From: Onchocerca volvulus
Taxonomy: Eukaryota > Nematoda > Chromadorea > Rhabditida > Onchocercidae
Direction: 5' to 3'
Length of the DNA: 64,000 bases
Assembly (NCBI GenBank): GCA_000499405.2
Contig: HG738137.1
Coordinates: forward strand, 6,882,001 to 6,946,000
Both the position numbers and the translations under genes were made by a program. Positions within the stretch are counted from its first letter, which is position 1, and each line of letters starts with the position of its first letter. Of this stretch, positions 25,406-40,400 are shown one piece after another. Below the pieces are notes generated by a model. It had not been told where the DNA came from. It searched no databases and was given only the letters and a program-made list of their open reading frames with translations.

Positions 25406-28400
25406 TGAAGGATTTTATTTTGATAATAATTAATAGTTGCCCAGACAAGCAGTTCATGCCTTGCATCTTTCCACGATCGCTTGGATTCTTGCAAAATTTT
25501 CAACAAATCCAATCTTTTATCATTCCATTGCTCCGTAGTGTCCATTACCAAACTGATACTGATTTGATGGATAAATGAATGAGCTTCACCAGGTTCAGAG
25601 GACGGTGACACTTTTTTCAAATATTGTACTAGAAGAATTAAGACGGCCATATATTGCATATTTGATTCACGACCGCCACCATGAGAAAGAGCCGAAAATG
25701 AACGAAACTTGACAAAGCGATCCAATAATTCCGCTATATCCAGCGTGAGACTATCCAAATTTACCGTATCACAATCAACGGCCACTTCCAGATCTGTTGA
25801 TAATCTGAAAATGAATTCATGAAGATTTCACTTTATCCAAACAAATATTTAGTGAACAAAGCAGAATGTCAAAATACGAGAAAGTTTTACAAGTACAAAT
25901 AAGAAATCCAACAAATGACGTTCAATATTTGTAATGGCGAAGGAACTATATTTCAAAGACACTTTTTTCACAGAACTTTTGAAGTAAAGTCTAATTTATT
26001 CTGTTTAATCTACTAAACTGCGGAAAAAAAATCAACAGACTGCACTGTCTTCTTACCTTATAACAAGCTTATAATGTGCTCAATTTGGACATTGTTAACT
26101 TTACTATTCACTCAAAATGATATATAAAAAATAATAGATTTTATCTTAATACTGGTAAGTTTAAATTCAGTAAAATGATGTTAGTTCAAAAATACCTTTG
26201 GAAAGAGTGCTCCATATCTGAATCTTTCACTCGTTTTGACCAAATCGGTACGATAACATTACATTTCGTATTGGCATTATGTAGTGCTGCACTTGCCCAT
26301 TCGCTTCGTGAACCAGCCATTCTATTGACAAAAAAAAAATTCAAAAAGAAAGCATCTATTAGAAAATGTAATTCTATTATTAGACAACAGAAAGTACTGG
26401 AATAGTTGAAAAAATACAAAAATACCTGACAGCTATGGAATGACAATCTAGATGAACCAAATTCATCTGTGAAACTGTTGTAAATGAATGATTCCGACCA
26501 TTAATTAATTTGTTTTCTTTTAGATTCAGTCGGCTTGCAAACGCATATACCTGGAAAAGTAAACAAAGAAGTAAGCAGAATGGAGGAAAATAAAATGGTA
26601 GAAAAGGATAATAAGAAGTAAGTGATGAAATAAAAATGTTAAATTTAGAAAAATTCAAAATAATGAGTCGAGCTTAAAAAGTGACGGAAAAAAAGTTAAA
26701 AATCCCAAACTACTGATGTCATATCTGTATATGTCTGAATCGTCCCCATTCAAATAATGCTCACATCTCATAGGACAGAAAAATCCTGTTGAATATAGCG
26801 AATTCGATGTGAACAAGCTAACCAATAAAAGATTCGCAATATAATTTTAGTATCTCTTAGATAATGTTCTATCAACACTTTTCGAAGAAATCTAGACAAA
26901 CAAATATTGAATAAAGGTGATGGAATTCTCTCATGTCTACTTTTACGCATAATTTAGTTCTCTCACTAAAATATGTTCATATAAATTCAAAAGTAAATAA
27001 AAATATCCTAAATAAAACCATTCATGGAAAATGAATAATGCTAGACGATAAAAACATTGTCTAAATCAAAAAAAAAACTAACCATCATGATCTTTGCACT
27101 AGCATCCATTGCTTCGCGGCATATGCAACAAATACTAATGTCTGATACACTCTCCAATGAATGCGGTTCAACGGCTAATTTACGAGCAGATACCTGAAAG
27201 AGATAGTATAATCAGAAGAGATGACAAATTCCGTCTAATGAAAAGAATGGGCTCCAAATCCCACTAAAAGTTAATTAAGATCTTTTAGTTTTATTCTGCA
27301 AGGATTACCACCCAATCTTATTTTCCATGAAGTACATTTCTAACTAAAGAATTCAATAAGTTTTTTTGTATTACTAATACAAAAAAAAATATATATATAT
27401 ATTTTAAAAAATATTAAAGAACTTTACTACTTATTTTGGGATTTATCGGCAGTACTAAAAAAAATAGAACTCATGAATGAAAAATAAAAAAAGAGTATCA
27501 AGCAATTACTCATCTTTGCCAAAAAACAAGCAAGAAAGAAAATTTACTTTTACTTGTCCTTTTTTGCCAATTTCCATACCCATTTTCGAAAGCTGTTTCT
27601 GCCTCATGGCCATTGCCAGCTGACGTTTCTTTATCTTCGTTTCTTGGCGAACTTTTTCAATCTTCAACCGTAATTTATTGTGAGAATAAAATAAAACTAT
27701 ATTCAATTCCAAGACTTAAAGAGGAATGAATAATGAATCCTTTTTATATTTCTAAAATTCAATTCCTAAGATTTCAAATCTGATAGATTTGATAGTACCT
27801 GTACAGCAACTTGATCATTCTTTTTCAACTCCTCCATTACATTTTCGGCCAATGTTCCAATATGATCGGCTGATGAAATTTGTTCCAAACGATGCAATAT
27901 AGGCAAAGAATTTTCGGCAATTGCTTCCTAAAAATGATATAACAGCCATACAGATTCTGTATTAATTTCAAAATATTCATACTAAATAACAAAAACAGAA
28001 AAAAAAAGCCATCCAAACCAGCTTATGTTATTTGGCTCTTCATTTTAATATAGCTTTTTTATTTGTTTACATGGTTTACATGTTTTTTTTTTCATGTAGA
28101 TGAAGCAAAATTCGATGTAGGAGCAATCAGACGTATATAAAAGTGGTTTAGAGAGTCATAAATTATGCCGAATCTTTTTTCTCTTCGGGAATTATTAGAG
28201 AAGTACATTATTCAAGAGAAGCACATTATTACTTGTTTGCCTTTTGAAATCTATTTTATCCGAAAACAAAATCAGAAAATTGTTCGATAAATTGTCTTCC
28301 TCTGAATGTCCATTCAGAATCATCTTCAAGACAATCTTAGTCTGCAGAAATAATGTAATAAAACAGTAAAGTTTTCAAACCAAATAATTGTAACTCAATT

Positions 28401-31400
28401 TTTGACATACTGTATATGGTGATGGGACGCAAAAAAAGCTCCCAAATTTCTTGCCCTATGACTCAATTTATTCAGCCAGCTATTCATTACCACGATTAAA
28501 AATTAGTGACAACATAGCAAAGATAATAATAAATATTTCGATGTAGATGAACAAACATTATAGAAACATTTTTTTAAATACAGCAGAATTCATGATAACA
28601 ACAATGCTTATAAATAATCATCCAGTTATAATTAAAAAACAGTACCTGCGAAGGTCTGTGAGCCCGTGCCATACCAGCCATTAATTTTAGAACATATTTT
28701 AGTGAAGGCTTTGATAGAAAATTCTTCCATTCGGGTCCCGTTACAGAGACATTAAATATAGGTGGATGATTCTCTGCTAGATATTTGCATGCATCTGCGA
28801 TCAATCCAGCATCCATCATTTTCTTTTTGAGAATCCGTCCAGATGCACTATCATGAATGGCGCTAGTTATCTTGCATAATGTGTCCACTTTTTGTATCAC
28901 TCGATCTCGAATTATTCGATCATTATCTATTATATTGATTCCTTTTATTCACATTTTCATTGATTTTTATAAAAAAATTCCCTGAATCGTATTTTTTTCG
29001 GTAATTTTACTAATTTATAAACCAAGGAGAGCCAAATCACTCATGGTCGGATTGACATTGGTATCTATGATAAAAACTTGTATTATGAATAATGCCATGT
29101 GGAGCATATAGGCATATTGTAGCTAATGACAGGATGGTATATTCCATTACTTTCTAATTCATTGTATCTGATCAAGGCAATTCATCTGATTTCATAATGT
29201 GAAACTTGCATGCTCTAATAATAAAATAAAGCAAAACAAACCAATTTCATCCCAGTGACAACATGGTCGAAATGTCTCAACCAAAGCATCCATACTTTCG
29301 GCATTACCAAGACAGAGGTTCGGTGCAATGGATGTCACCGCTTCGAGTAATGATGCTGAAAGTTCTTCATCGATACCCATTGAAAGCTCTAGTAACCATG
29401 ACATCTGTTCAAAAGTCGCGCCACCAATGGACTGTAATGTAAGACATACATGGTGTAAAAGGTATACAAATATGGAGAAGCATAAAAAACAAACCTTTTC
29501 GATTCGATCAGTGGCGAGGATATCAACGAGAAGAATCCTACTAAGTTCGAGATACTGCAAAGCTATGGCTTCAATCGATTTTTCTTTGATACCGCTTCTA
29601 TAAGCCACTTCAAAAACATGCAAAAATCTTCGGATGCCACCATGTTCATTTAGTTGCTCACGATTCCCCTCGATCTGGAAAATTCCCAGTAACTAATCTT
29701 TTTCTTCACCAGTATTAAGTAATTTGGCTTCTAAATTTATAACTTCATATTTTCACATCTCCAAAAATGTAACCTTTATGCAGTAAGTAAGTAACCGATG
29801 CAATTCTCGCAGCAATATTATGCCTCCTCCAGTTAGTTCAATATTGTCCAATATTGGCAAAATAGTTGCAAATGCATGTATCGGAGAACCTAATGCAGTA
29901 GCCAGACGAAACTGACTATCATCTATTTTCTCCTTGACTAAAATTACTTTTTAAATGAATCTTTTAATTCTTTTTTATTTAAATCGTCAAAAAATTACAG
30001 AATCATTTTCCGGAAGTTACAGAAAATATACATGAACTGGCTAGCAAAAAAACCAAAAAGAGCTAAGATTTTTCTTTATTGGCTGAGAATCAATAATATT
30101 CCTTGTTCACAAAAGATCATCAAAAAAATATAAATTATGATTCAATAAGATACATAACACCTAAACAAATTAATTATCTAAATTTTGAACTTACCATTAG
30201 TGTCGGTCAATGTTTTTATAAAAGGTTCTGTAGCATCACCAAGAAGACCTCGCATTCGATACACGATAACCATCGGTTGACCATGATGATCAGAACGCCA
30301 CAGTTTCTCATAAACATCACTAACCGGTAAATCCAAGGCAACAATCTGTTGATTCACGAGGAGCTATAAAATGGAGAAAAAACAGTATCAACATGATTTA
30401 AGGAAATTATAAAAAAATTAATATTAACAAGTGTTACCCTTAGGACTTCATTTTTTTTTCGTTTTCCTGTTTCATTTCAGTTTACTTTTGTTCTTTTAAT
30501 ATTAACAAAAATTAATAGGGATAGGATGAAATTCCGAATGATGAACCGGACTGAAAAAAGTAAGACATAGTTAGTGTCAATAGCTTTCCTACAAGGCAAA
30601 AAAAAAAAAAAAAATCTGATATTGAAAAAGTTACCTCCATTCCAGTGTCGTCGTCTAACAATGCGACCAATTCACAGTCCCGACAAATTTTATTTTTAAT
30701 ATCCCTCATCAAAGGACCCATGCCAGCATCACTGCTTTTGTATGGATTACCTAACATCCTGCCTTGTAAGTAATCTTCCTGGAGCGCATCCTTCTCGATT
30801 TGTATTAGGAAATCTTCTTCTTTCTTCAGTAGTGGATAAATGATATCGCTGATAACTGACAAAAGATAAGCTTGTATGCGTAGTTCTTGAGAATGAGCTC
30901 CTATTCGTCGCGTCGTTTCCTTCAACACTAAGATTGGCCGTTTCAATGCGATGCGCATCAACAGTACACTAAGGTCTTTGACAGATTCGTTCACATAGCT
31001 AGAAATGCAATACTATCATTCGTAATATTTACTATTCTAACAACATCTCACTGATACTATATTTTTTGATGTAAATATTAGTATAAGAACTTACAAGGTA
31101 CGGTGAACAGTAACTTGCTTGAGTGCGCAAGCAGCTCGAAGCAGAAGTGGAAGTATGGAAGGACTACATTCATACAGCAAATTCCAACCCTGTTTATCCA
31201 TTGATATCATACAATTCAATACTTCTGGAAGAATATATGGACTAGGTAAGATTATAGACTACTGACAAGATTATCACCAAGTAATCATCAGGTGAAATCA
31301 TTGATCACATCTAATCTTTCACATTATTCGCCCCAAAGTGGCTCAAACCGGACTGTTTGACAGCTGTCTTTATGAATTTACTTTATTGTTTTAATAAACG

Positions 31401-34400
31401 ACTGCATCAAAAAGTAAAGCAATCTAACTTTACTTTCCAACTTTACTTACACAAGTATTATTTACTCATTTATTGAATTTCATGAAAAGTAAGTATAATA
31501 ATGGTCTTTTCTAAGAAGTAGTGCATTTTTTTTTTTGAGTTCTATTTAATTGAAAATCTTACGAATAAGATGATGCAGCAGAATTCCAGTTGAAAGATCA
31601 CCCAGTGGGCCGCTTACTTCACGTAAGCGTATATCTAAACTTGCCTGCAAACAATTACAATGGACAAAATCACCAGCGCTGTTGATACAAATTCTGCATT
31701 TTATTAATAACTTCTTCATTGCGAAAGGGAAAAAAAAATCAAAACATACTAGCAAAATCCGCTTCACAAGATCAATATGGAATTCAATCGGTTTCGATAC
31801 TAGAATATTGTGAATGTCATCAACTGTTAGTAGGGTTCGTACTAAACAAAAGTATTCGTCAATATTATCAGCCGAGACGTATCGAATTTTTCGCATCCAT
31901 AATAATACCCTGAACAAGCTTTCGGTTGAAATCGAAACAGATAATGTCGACATTGAAGCGAAAATGACAGCATAGTTATTGAAACACTTCTTGAGAATAA
32001 ATGATTGAAAAAGAACGAGTAATAGTTTCCCTAGCATTTCCATAAATTAATCAAATTTCAGATTTCAGGAACACCAAACTCCTTCGACATGAATTGACAT
32101 TAGTTTAATTTAGCAGCATTGTTACAGTGTGTATATTTAAAAATATTCAAATCACTATAATGTGTATGTTTAAAGGCAATTCCAAGCTCAACTTATAGAA
32201 AAAGCCAACATTTGTTCTATCTCAAATTTTTATCTTTTAACATTATGGGACCTTGGAAGGTATGGTCGCTAAAAGTATTGCAAAATAAAAAGGAGAAAAG
32301 GGAAAACTTCCCGATAATGTAAAAAATAGATTAAAATGCAATAAAATCTGGAAGATAGTACTTTCGCAATCTATTATTTCTTGTTGAAGATGTAATCGAA
32401 ATTCAATAATTAGAAAAGTCTTGACACAAATTAATAATTTAATTAGTGGCAAGGATACTTACTTTTGCAGTACTAAAGCTATATCCACGGGAGATCCGAT
32501 TTGTGCCTCGCCATCGTTGCTGATTTCAAAACACAGCATCACAAGCAAACGACAGGTTGCAGTACGAACTGCCGCTACCGATGAAAACATGCAATGAGCA
32601 AGCCACTGATAGAGTGACTGTAAATTCGAAATGATGTTATATACGTTCGGTAATCTTATAAAATCGAACAAATTAAATACAAAAAAAAAATTTTCACGAA
32701 AGAAGCAATCATTTCGAATTATATTTGCTACACCGAGAACAATAAAATCCATTAAAAATTTTTTTTAGAAAGGTATTTCAAAAAATCTATCTTAGATCGG
32801 TAGATTTCAAAAAAGTGGGTGGAATAGAAAGAGACTATCTTTTTACGCTAAAGAAGTCAAAAGAAAAAACAAAAGAAAAAAAAAATAACAATAATTAGAA
32901 AAAGCGAACAACATTTTAACAGATAAGCAACGAAAATTGCAAAAACTGACAAATTTCCGTTTTGGATCATTTTCAGTACAACGTTTTATGTACTGAAGAA
33001 TACTGCGCTCTCTTTCTGGGCCATCTTTCTGCAGAAGTTCTGTATATTCTGCCCAAATGAATCTAGAAATTTTCACCATTTTCAAGGTCTTAAAAACTTT
33101 ACGTGAATAAAAGATTCCGAAAAAAGTAAAAAATCCGCTGATGACCAAAAAAATTTCAAAAATGAAAAGAAATATGGAATACCGAAAAAAAGGATTAACT
33201 TTTGCCCTTACCTTCCTTGCAACCATCCGGTCGTCGGAAATCGTTCAGAAGGTATAAGTAATTTATCAAAATCCGGTTCTTCTTCGTCTAATATTTTCAT
33301 ATCTTCCATAATTTTGTGCAAAAGAGTGTCATCCAGAACAAGATTCTACAAAATCATAGCTTATCAAGATTACTCTCTTAAATCCAACTTTTTGCTGTTT
33401 ATGAAAAACTCCTATCACAATTCGCTTAACATGTGGCCATTATGAAATCTCCACAGTTTTAATTCATAACATTTCTACCATAGCTACTTTCCACAAAGAA
33501 ATTCACGAAAATACCTGCTAATGTTTGTGCAAGCTTCTTAAGGAATTTCTTCTGAGTTTCGAAAAAAAAATTATTCAATAGAAAAAAAAATGACCAAACC
33601 TGTTGTATTTCCTCCTTTTCATTTTCTTTATCATTATCTCCCGGGTCAATATTTCGCGAAGCATCCAAAACTATCTTTGACTGCTGCTCTTCATGCATAG
33701 GTGAAAGATAACCTAGTGAAAGATTTTTTTTTTTTTTTTTTTTAAACACAGAAAGGCTCTAAAATAAACAGAACATGATGTATTTTAGAATGAGCCATAT
33801 TTACATGAGAAAAGTTTACTTATATAGAAATAAAATATTTTACCAGCGAGAGTACCACCGTTTCTCACTTTATCAGCGCCAAAACCAGAAGAATCCACTG
33901 CAGCTTTTTTCAGATTTGTTGGATATGGTGAGCAAATTTTCAAAAATATGGCCAGTGCATGCAAATCCACCTCGGTGTTGCCATTACCAAATACAGCCAT
34001 GCGCATCAAGCAACGCAATTTCTGCTCCCAAAACCTAAAACATATTGCTCTAAGAGTCTAGCCAACAAGTAATGCTAAATATATAAGTAATAAATCACGA
34101 ATAATTGGACTGAAATTAAAACTAAAATAAAATTCGGATGTATAAAGTAAGGACCAAAAATCATCCAAAAATAATCTTGCTTCATTTGAATATTTTCATT
34201 GGAGTTGCGTGAGTTCTCTGTTTAGAGTAGCAGATAAAATTTTCGATTTTTGAAATTACAATGAATCACTATTCAAATTCTACTCAGTTTCTTATCAACG
34301 AAATTACCGGAATTTATTTTCAAATATCGATTTCGTCAGCAAATAACATGGAAGAGCACCATTCTCTACCAATTCACACATTTTCTGTGTCGCTTCTTTA

Positions 34401-37400
34401 CTCATTTCCGAAAGATTCCAAATCAGGCTGTGAACGGAACGAGCTATCGGATCACCAAGTGCGCATCCGTTTACCTAAACATAAAAAATATCAATTTAAT
34501 GGGAAAATGCAGCTGGGATACGTAACTTCCAAAAAAAAAGAAAAAAAGAGTATCTTAACTTTTCATTAACATTTGTAGACTACGTTGCTCATGTGATTAC
34601 TTTAATTCTCATCTATTGACAAGACTCAATTATTCATTTCGTCTCAAATCTCTATTTCATTTTTTTCTAACAATTACCGGTACTGACTCTACCTGTTTTG
34701 AATTTAATGGTACAAATCGCATGCTTTTACAAATGCGTTTTAACAGTGTATTAAAATCTTTAAATCTTTGATATTATCAAGTATATTAAATACTAATCAT
34801 CATTAGTAGGTCTAACAACTAAGATTTAAAGTGATAAAAAATATAAAAACTACATAAAAGCTTTACACAGATAAATATATTGTCCAAATAATTTTTAAAT
34901 TAATAACAAGACACTATTTATCTGAATCAAAACTCAGTTCAAAATATCATTATTTACTCAACTCTTTTTACTCACGAGCTTCCATCTTAAAATGGATTCC
35001 TATCCAAAATTCCTTTGACGTCGATGAAAATCATTTTTAATTCAATTTATTCTTTTTCTTGTTCAATCTGATTATTGTTTGCCATTAATTTCTTTTAATT
35101 TTGAGAAGTAAAAAAGGCTTATTACATCATTCCGAGTTGCTTGAAAAATGAGCCATGATCTAGGAATCATTGAGGTATTTTTTTCAAAATATAAACAGAG
35201 AAAAAAATGATAGAAAAAAATATCAGAAAAGAAGTGAAGAAAAAAAAAAGAGAGGTGGAGCCATAATAAACAAATTATAATCTATAAATTATATAATTTC
35301 ATTTCATCTGAGAATAAATAATGTATCTGATATGGTCGAGTGACTTCAATTAAAAAGTATATTTCGACTAATTAGCTGGAAGAAAAGAAGCATTTGATAC
35401 AGTTACGGTAAAAATTACAAGAAAAATGACTAATGATATTAAAAAATTCAAAAAGAAATGAGGAAAAGAAATAAGAAGAGTGATTAAGAGATATTTATTT
35501 AGAGATGAACAACTCAGAAATTTCAACATATTTTTAATTCATGGACCGAAAAAAAAAGAATTCCGGATGTTTTTCCAATTAGAAGCATCTGATGACTTTT
35601 TAAGGAAAGATATTTCTTATCATAATGATTTTCCACTTTTTTTTTCTTACCTTCCTTTTCCTACCGCCTCGTTTTGTTGTTGTCTCAGTACCTTTTTGTC
35701 TTTTATTATCACCTTTCGTTCTATTCTGATAATTAAAAAAATACCGCAATGATCCTCGGTAATGGCGCAAAGCATAGAAGACAGATTCAGTATTCGTTAA
35801 TCATTAAAAAAAGAAGTTTACATTATAGTCTATTTAAATTTTGAAAAACTCCAGATGAAACCAATACTATTAACAATTACTCAAGCTTTCAATGAATGCT
35901 TTTTGATGCCAGTAAAATACAACTGCACGTCAAATACTATGATGTCTATCTATTTATTTTTAGCCCCGATCCTTCTCAAATCATTTGACTTTCTTGATGT
36001 TATTCAAGTAATCTTTCAATATTCCCTACATTTTTTTACATTTTCAATATTTTCTACATGTTATGTAGAGATCAAAATCAAATTAAATGCATGATTTAAT
36101 CATAAAATAAATAATATATCTGATAAAAAATGAAACTGAACAATTTGAACTGAATTTTTTTATTAATTCGACCAGGTTATAAAAACTTACTAATCTACCG
36201 AAAATAAAATCTTCACGAATAATTTCCTCCATAGCGTTTGTATCACTACAAGTTGCTTGTATTAATGCAACACAGTGTATTATTAATGCTGACACACAGC
36301 CTACACAGCGATCACTGAAAATATTTATGAAATGCAATTTGTTGAAGACAAATTGGACATAAATGAGAGTGAAAGTTGACGTAATTTCAAAATACTGACT
36401 AGAAGAATCAGGCTATTTGTAAATGCATCGAAATAAGATATGTTATGCAAATGCTTATGTAGATCTATCCTAATGAAATTGAGTCTTACTTTCCTTGCAG
36501 TCAAAATTGCACAGTTATTGTTCTGATCCTTTTTTTTATTGGGATCGCATACAAAGACCAGAATAAAGATAATCTTCATTTTCACTGACTAAATTTCTAA
36601 GAATAATGAGTTATGTAGTAATGGAAATATTATCATCAAAATTTGGTTTGATAGACTATAAATATATTCCATGAAGAAACCTACGAGTTAGAATGAAAAT
36701 TACTGATGACAGGTTTGTTCGGTAACGTTTCATCACCATTTTCAATATCGTAACGAAGAAGTTCTGCTCGAAATGCCTCTAATTGACGAGTTTGTTCGCA
36801 TAATTTATTGTGCAATTTCTCAGCACTATGATACAATGTTGCAAGCGTAGAATCCTGCAAGAAAATTGAAATAACTTCTTGAAAACGTTTAAAATGTTCG
36901 CCAGGGAGCTGAATTAAATAAAATGATCAGCTGAATAAAATATCTACTATATTTTACGATAAGAGTCTTGCCTCTTTCAGATTCAAACTTGATACGAAAT
37001 GTGTAAACGATTGCAGAGTCATGTGTTTTAGAATCATGTTTGGTCGAATAGTCGGCTCTGAATCCCAAGAATATCTTTCCATAAGGGTGCTAATGATTCC
37101 AATATGGCAACGTGTCGATTCGATATCGTTCAATAAAGTTTCCATAAGGGCATAAGTCTGGAAAAAAAGGGGCATACGTCTGGAAAAAAGGTTTTTATCT
37201 TTGGTTATTATTATTTCTTGATTCTGAAAATCTGAAATCAGTTCAGATTTAACAGCCGAAGTCAATTACTAAGAAGTCAGATGAGTTTTTCTGGAATCAA
37301 ATGTGTGAATGAGAGGACTGTTTACCAACTTAATTGTTGCGCTTTACTATCCAGAAAAAAAAAAAGATTTCATGAAGCATATTTAATACTTAATATACTG

Positions 37401-40400
37401 GATTCAGAACTTGTACAAAATAATAAAAAAAATACATGATTCAGGTAAAAAAAATATGCCTCTTATAATGTTTGCCCAGAAAAACTGAAGTGATTCAGGA
37501 GATTATCTCACCGTTTTTCGGTCATTGTCGTCTTCGATTGCTTGTACTGAAGGTAACGAACGGCCAACAAGCACAGCTTCCAGACGAGCATATTTGCAAA
37601 AACCACAAGAATTACATAAAAATGGTTCCTAAAGAAAAACATAAATAATGTGCCATTAAAAAGGAATAATTGGATAAGAAAACAATACCAGCAACTCAGA
37701 TTCAGTCACTAGCATGTTGACACTAGCTCATGCCGAAACGTCCTACATACCCGGAGTCATTCATTACTGCCTTATTTTCCAGTAAAAATCGAAACAATTC
37801 AGGAAAAACTGGAAGATTAATAAAGTGAACAAGGACCTTTTCATCGTAATTGATTGCTCGACATTTCACGCATTGAAACACATTTTCGCCGCAGTTTGAG
37901 CATATTCCCGGATTCGGTGCTACTGATGTAGAACACCGTGGACAATGCACGAATTCTGGAGCGTCTGCAGCTCCAGCTGTATTTGTATCATAAAATTCGG
38001 CCATTTCCAAGACAACATTACAAGCAACAACTGGGATTGGAAGTTGCACATCAATTTCACTATCTCCTTGATTTACCTGCAGATTTGCTTTTCGTGCAAA
38101 AAACAAAAAACTAGTATTTATTTTTTTTTCCAGCAATAATATGAAGACATAAAATGAAAACCCGTCAGTATTTATTAATAAAAAAAAAAAGAACCGGAAC
38201 AAGCTTTGGCATTCAGATGGAACAAAAGATGGCAATATATGAGGAGACGAGTTAATGATCCCTCACATCGCAAGTTCAATCTTCATTTCCTTCTAGATGA
38301 TGTCAAAGTCCTACACATAATATAGTTATAATTATATAAAAGAAATAAATACTACCTTAACATCAGCTGCTTTCTCCCAAAGTTCAGGCCGATTCTTGAG
38401 ATCAACCGCTGATTCAAGTATTTTATTGCAATAATAAAACTTGAATCGTTTCACCATCTTCGATCGTTTGATTTCGCTCAAACGTATCATGATTCGTGAT
38501 ACCTATGACTTAGTTTTGTAATTATTTATACTATTTAATTTAAAAATATTCCTTTGCATCCTCTTTAAATACAACGAATTATCATGCTAAATGAATCATT
38601 ATACCTCAAAATGACCCATCAATTTAATCATCTGTGCCGACGTAGTGAAACGAGAATCCAACTTAATTGATGACAATTTCAACTGTTCCATTGGATGATC
38701 CGAATCCGAACATATCAAGCATGGAGATTTATTTAATACAGAAATATCTGGTGATCCTGAAATATTAACATCTTGAAATATACATCAGAAAAAAAAGAAA
38801 TTCAACTGTAAAATTTCTATAACTTCTTGTTATTATGCATCTTTTTTCTACATTCCTCAGATCACAAATTCGATATTTATTACCGAAATTTTCATGAACG
38901 ATATCGATTAGTTTTTCTAAATAAGTGTTAGTTTCTTTCGGCACACGCATGGCTTATTATTCAAAATATTGCAAAGTGTATTTTAATGTATTAATATTCA
39001 TCAGAAACAGTAAGCAAGGATTCATTGTTTTAAAAAGTGGACAAAGAACATGATGAGTCGGACTATTACGTGATAAAAAAGCAACTAACCAATAAATTCG
39101 CATAATTTTTCGAAAAGAACCGAACTTCGACTTTTTTCTAACATATATAGCGCGCTATCGATTGTTGCTACGGCTTCTTTATAAACCATAATCAATTCAT
39201 CTCTCAAATAGAAGTTGGAAATATTAGAATGACATCATAGAAAGAATTCCATCCATCTTCAATATACCTTCTCATTCTATCAAAAAATGAAAACTGAAGA
39301 TTTGTTTCCAGGGATTGAGATCAGTAAATAACAGAACTTTCAGCTTCGAGCATGATGATACTTCTAAAGACAAAGAAGTCTTCCAATATCAATCCGAAAT
39401 TTTTGGTTATCACTTTTGCAAAATAACACTACCTGTATTAGAATTGAAGATGATGAAACTAACTTTGATAAGAATCGAGGTAAATAGCAAGACAGAAGAT
39501 CTACTAGCTGTGCAGCTCGATTACCCATTTCTTGCGCATAAAGCCAAGTGTTTCTGTATAGATGATTAATCAGTTGCAGTTGATTAGGCCGTGATGCAAG
39601 TTGTAGCGTAGCACGTAGAATCGCGTGCAGTGTCCAACGTCTTTCTTCATTTTCGCCCAACAGAAACCTGCAGCGAAAGTAAACTCCATAAAATTAATCC
39701 AGAATTTCGTCTATTCTTCAGAATAGAGTGGCCTGAATTTCTGCAGTTAACACAATACATTTCCCAATGCTAAAACAATGACAGACCAGAGATGCTATTC
39801 AGCAAATTATTCCATTTAATATTGTTGGTAAGGTTTTGTTTAAAAAAAAAATTTTCGGATATTTACTCTAATATGTAATTTAAAAAGATAAGTATTTAAC
39901 CTGGCAAAACTATTCCTCATAAACAATTCAGCCAAAAAATCGAAAATTTAAAAAATTTCCCTTTCAAAACATTGGCGTAAAAAATACCTCGCAATCAGCC
40001 TTTTGAACAGTGTAAATGGCTTTTGCTTGCCTAATAGTATATTGACCAATGAACAACACAGTAATTCATCATCGGAATCTTCGGATGTTCGGATAGCCAA
40101 CAAAATGAGATTAAGAACAGCGTCGCATGCAACATCAGGCATTATACACGCTAATTCCATTAACCATGGTAACTAAAAAAGGAATTCCGCAATTTTAAAT
40201 TTCATTAAAACTAAATTTAAATTAAATAAGCAAATAACAGCAGGCTTACTTCCTTTAAACATATTCTTTGCCAAACGATACAGCGCCTCTCAGAAACTAC
40301 TGCGATTCCCTTGAGTCGGCCAACAATATCGCTTAATTCGAAATATTCCAAACTTGAACGGCCTTTCAAGCGCTTTTTCAAATTATCCAGTAAATCATGA

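Noticed and set aside
25132..25578. 148-codon plus-strand open frame
   Set aside because: It is antisense to the last UBR4 exons, whose minus-strand frames match the family closely. The plus frame is a shadow.
29328..29603. 91-codon plus-strand frame
   Set aside because: Antisense shadow of two verified UBR4 exons.
34261..34569. 102-codon plus-strand frame
   Set aside because: Overlaps, in antisense, a UBR4 exon reading [11 protein letters not shown] and its flanks.
35480..35752. 90-codon plus-strand frame inside the long UBR4 intron
   Set aside because: Composition is that of translated AT-rich intron; no start context or homology.
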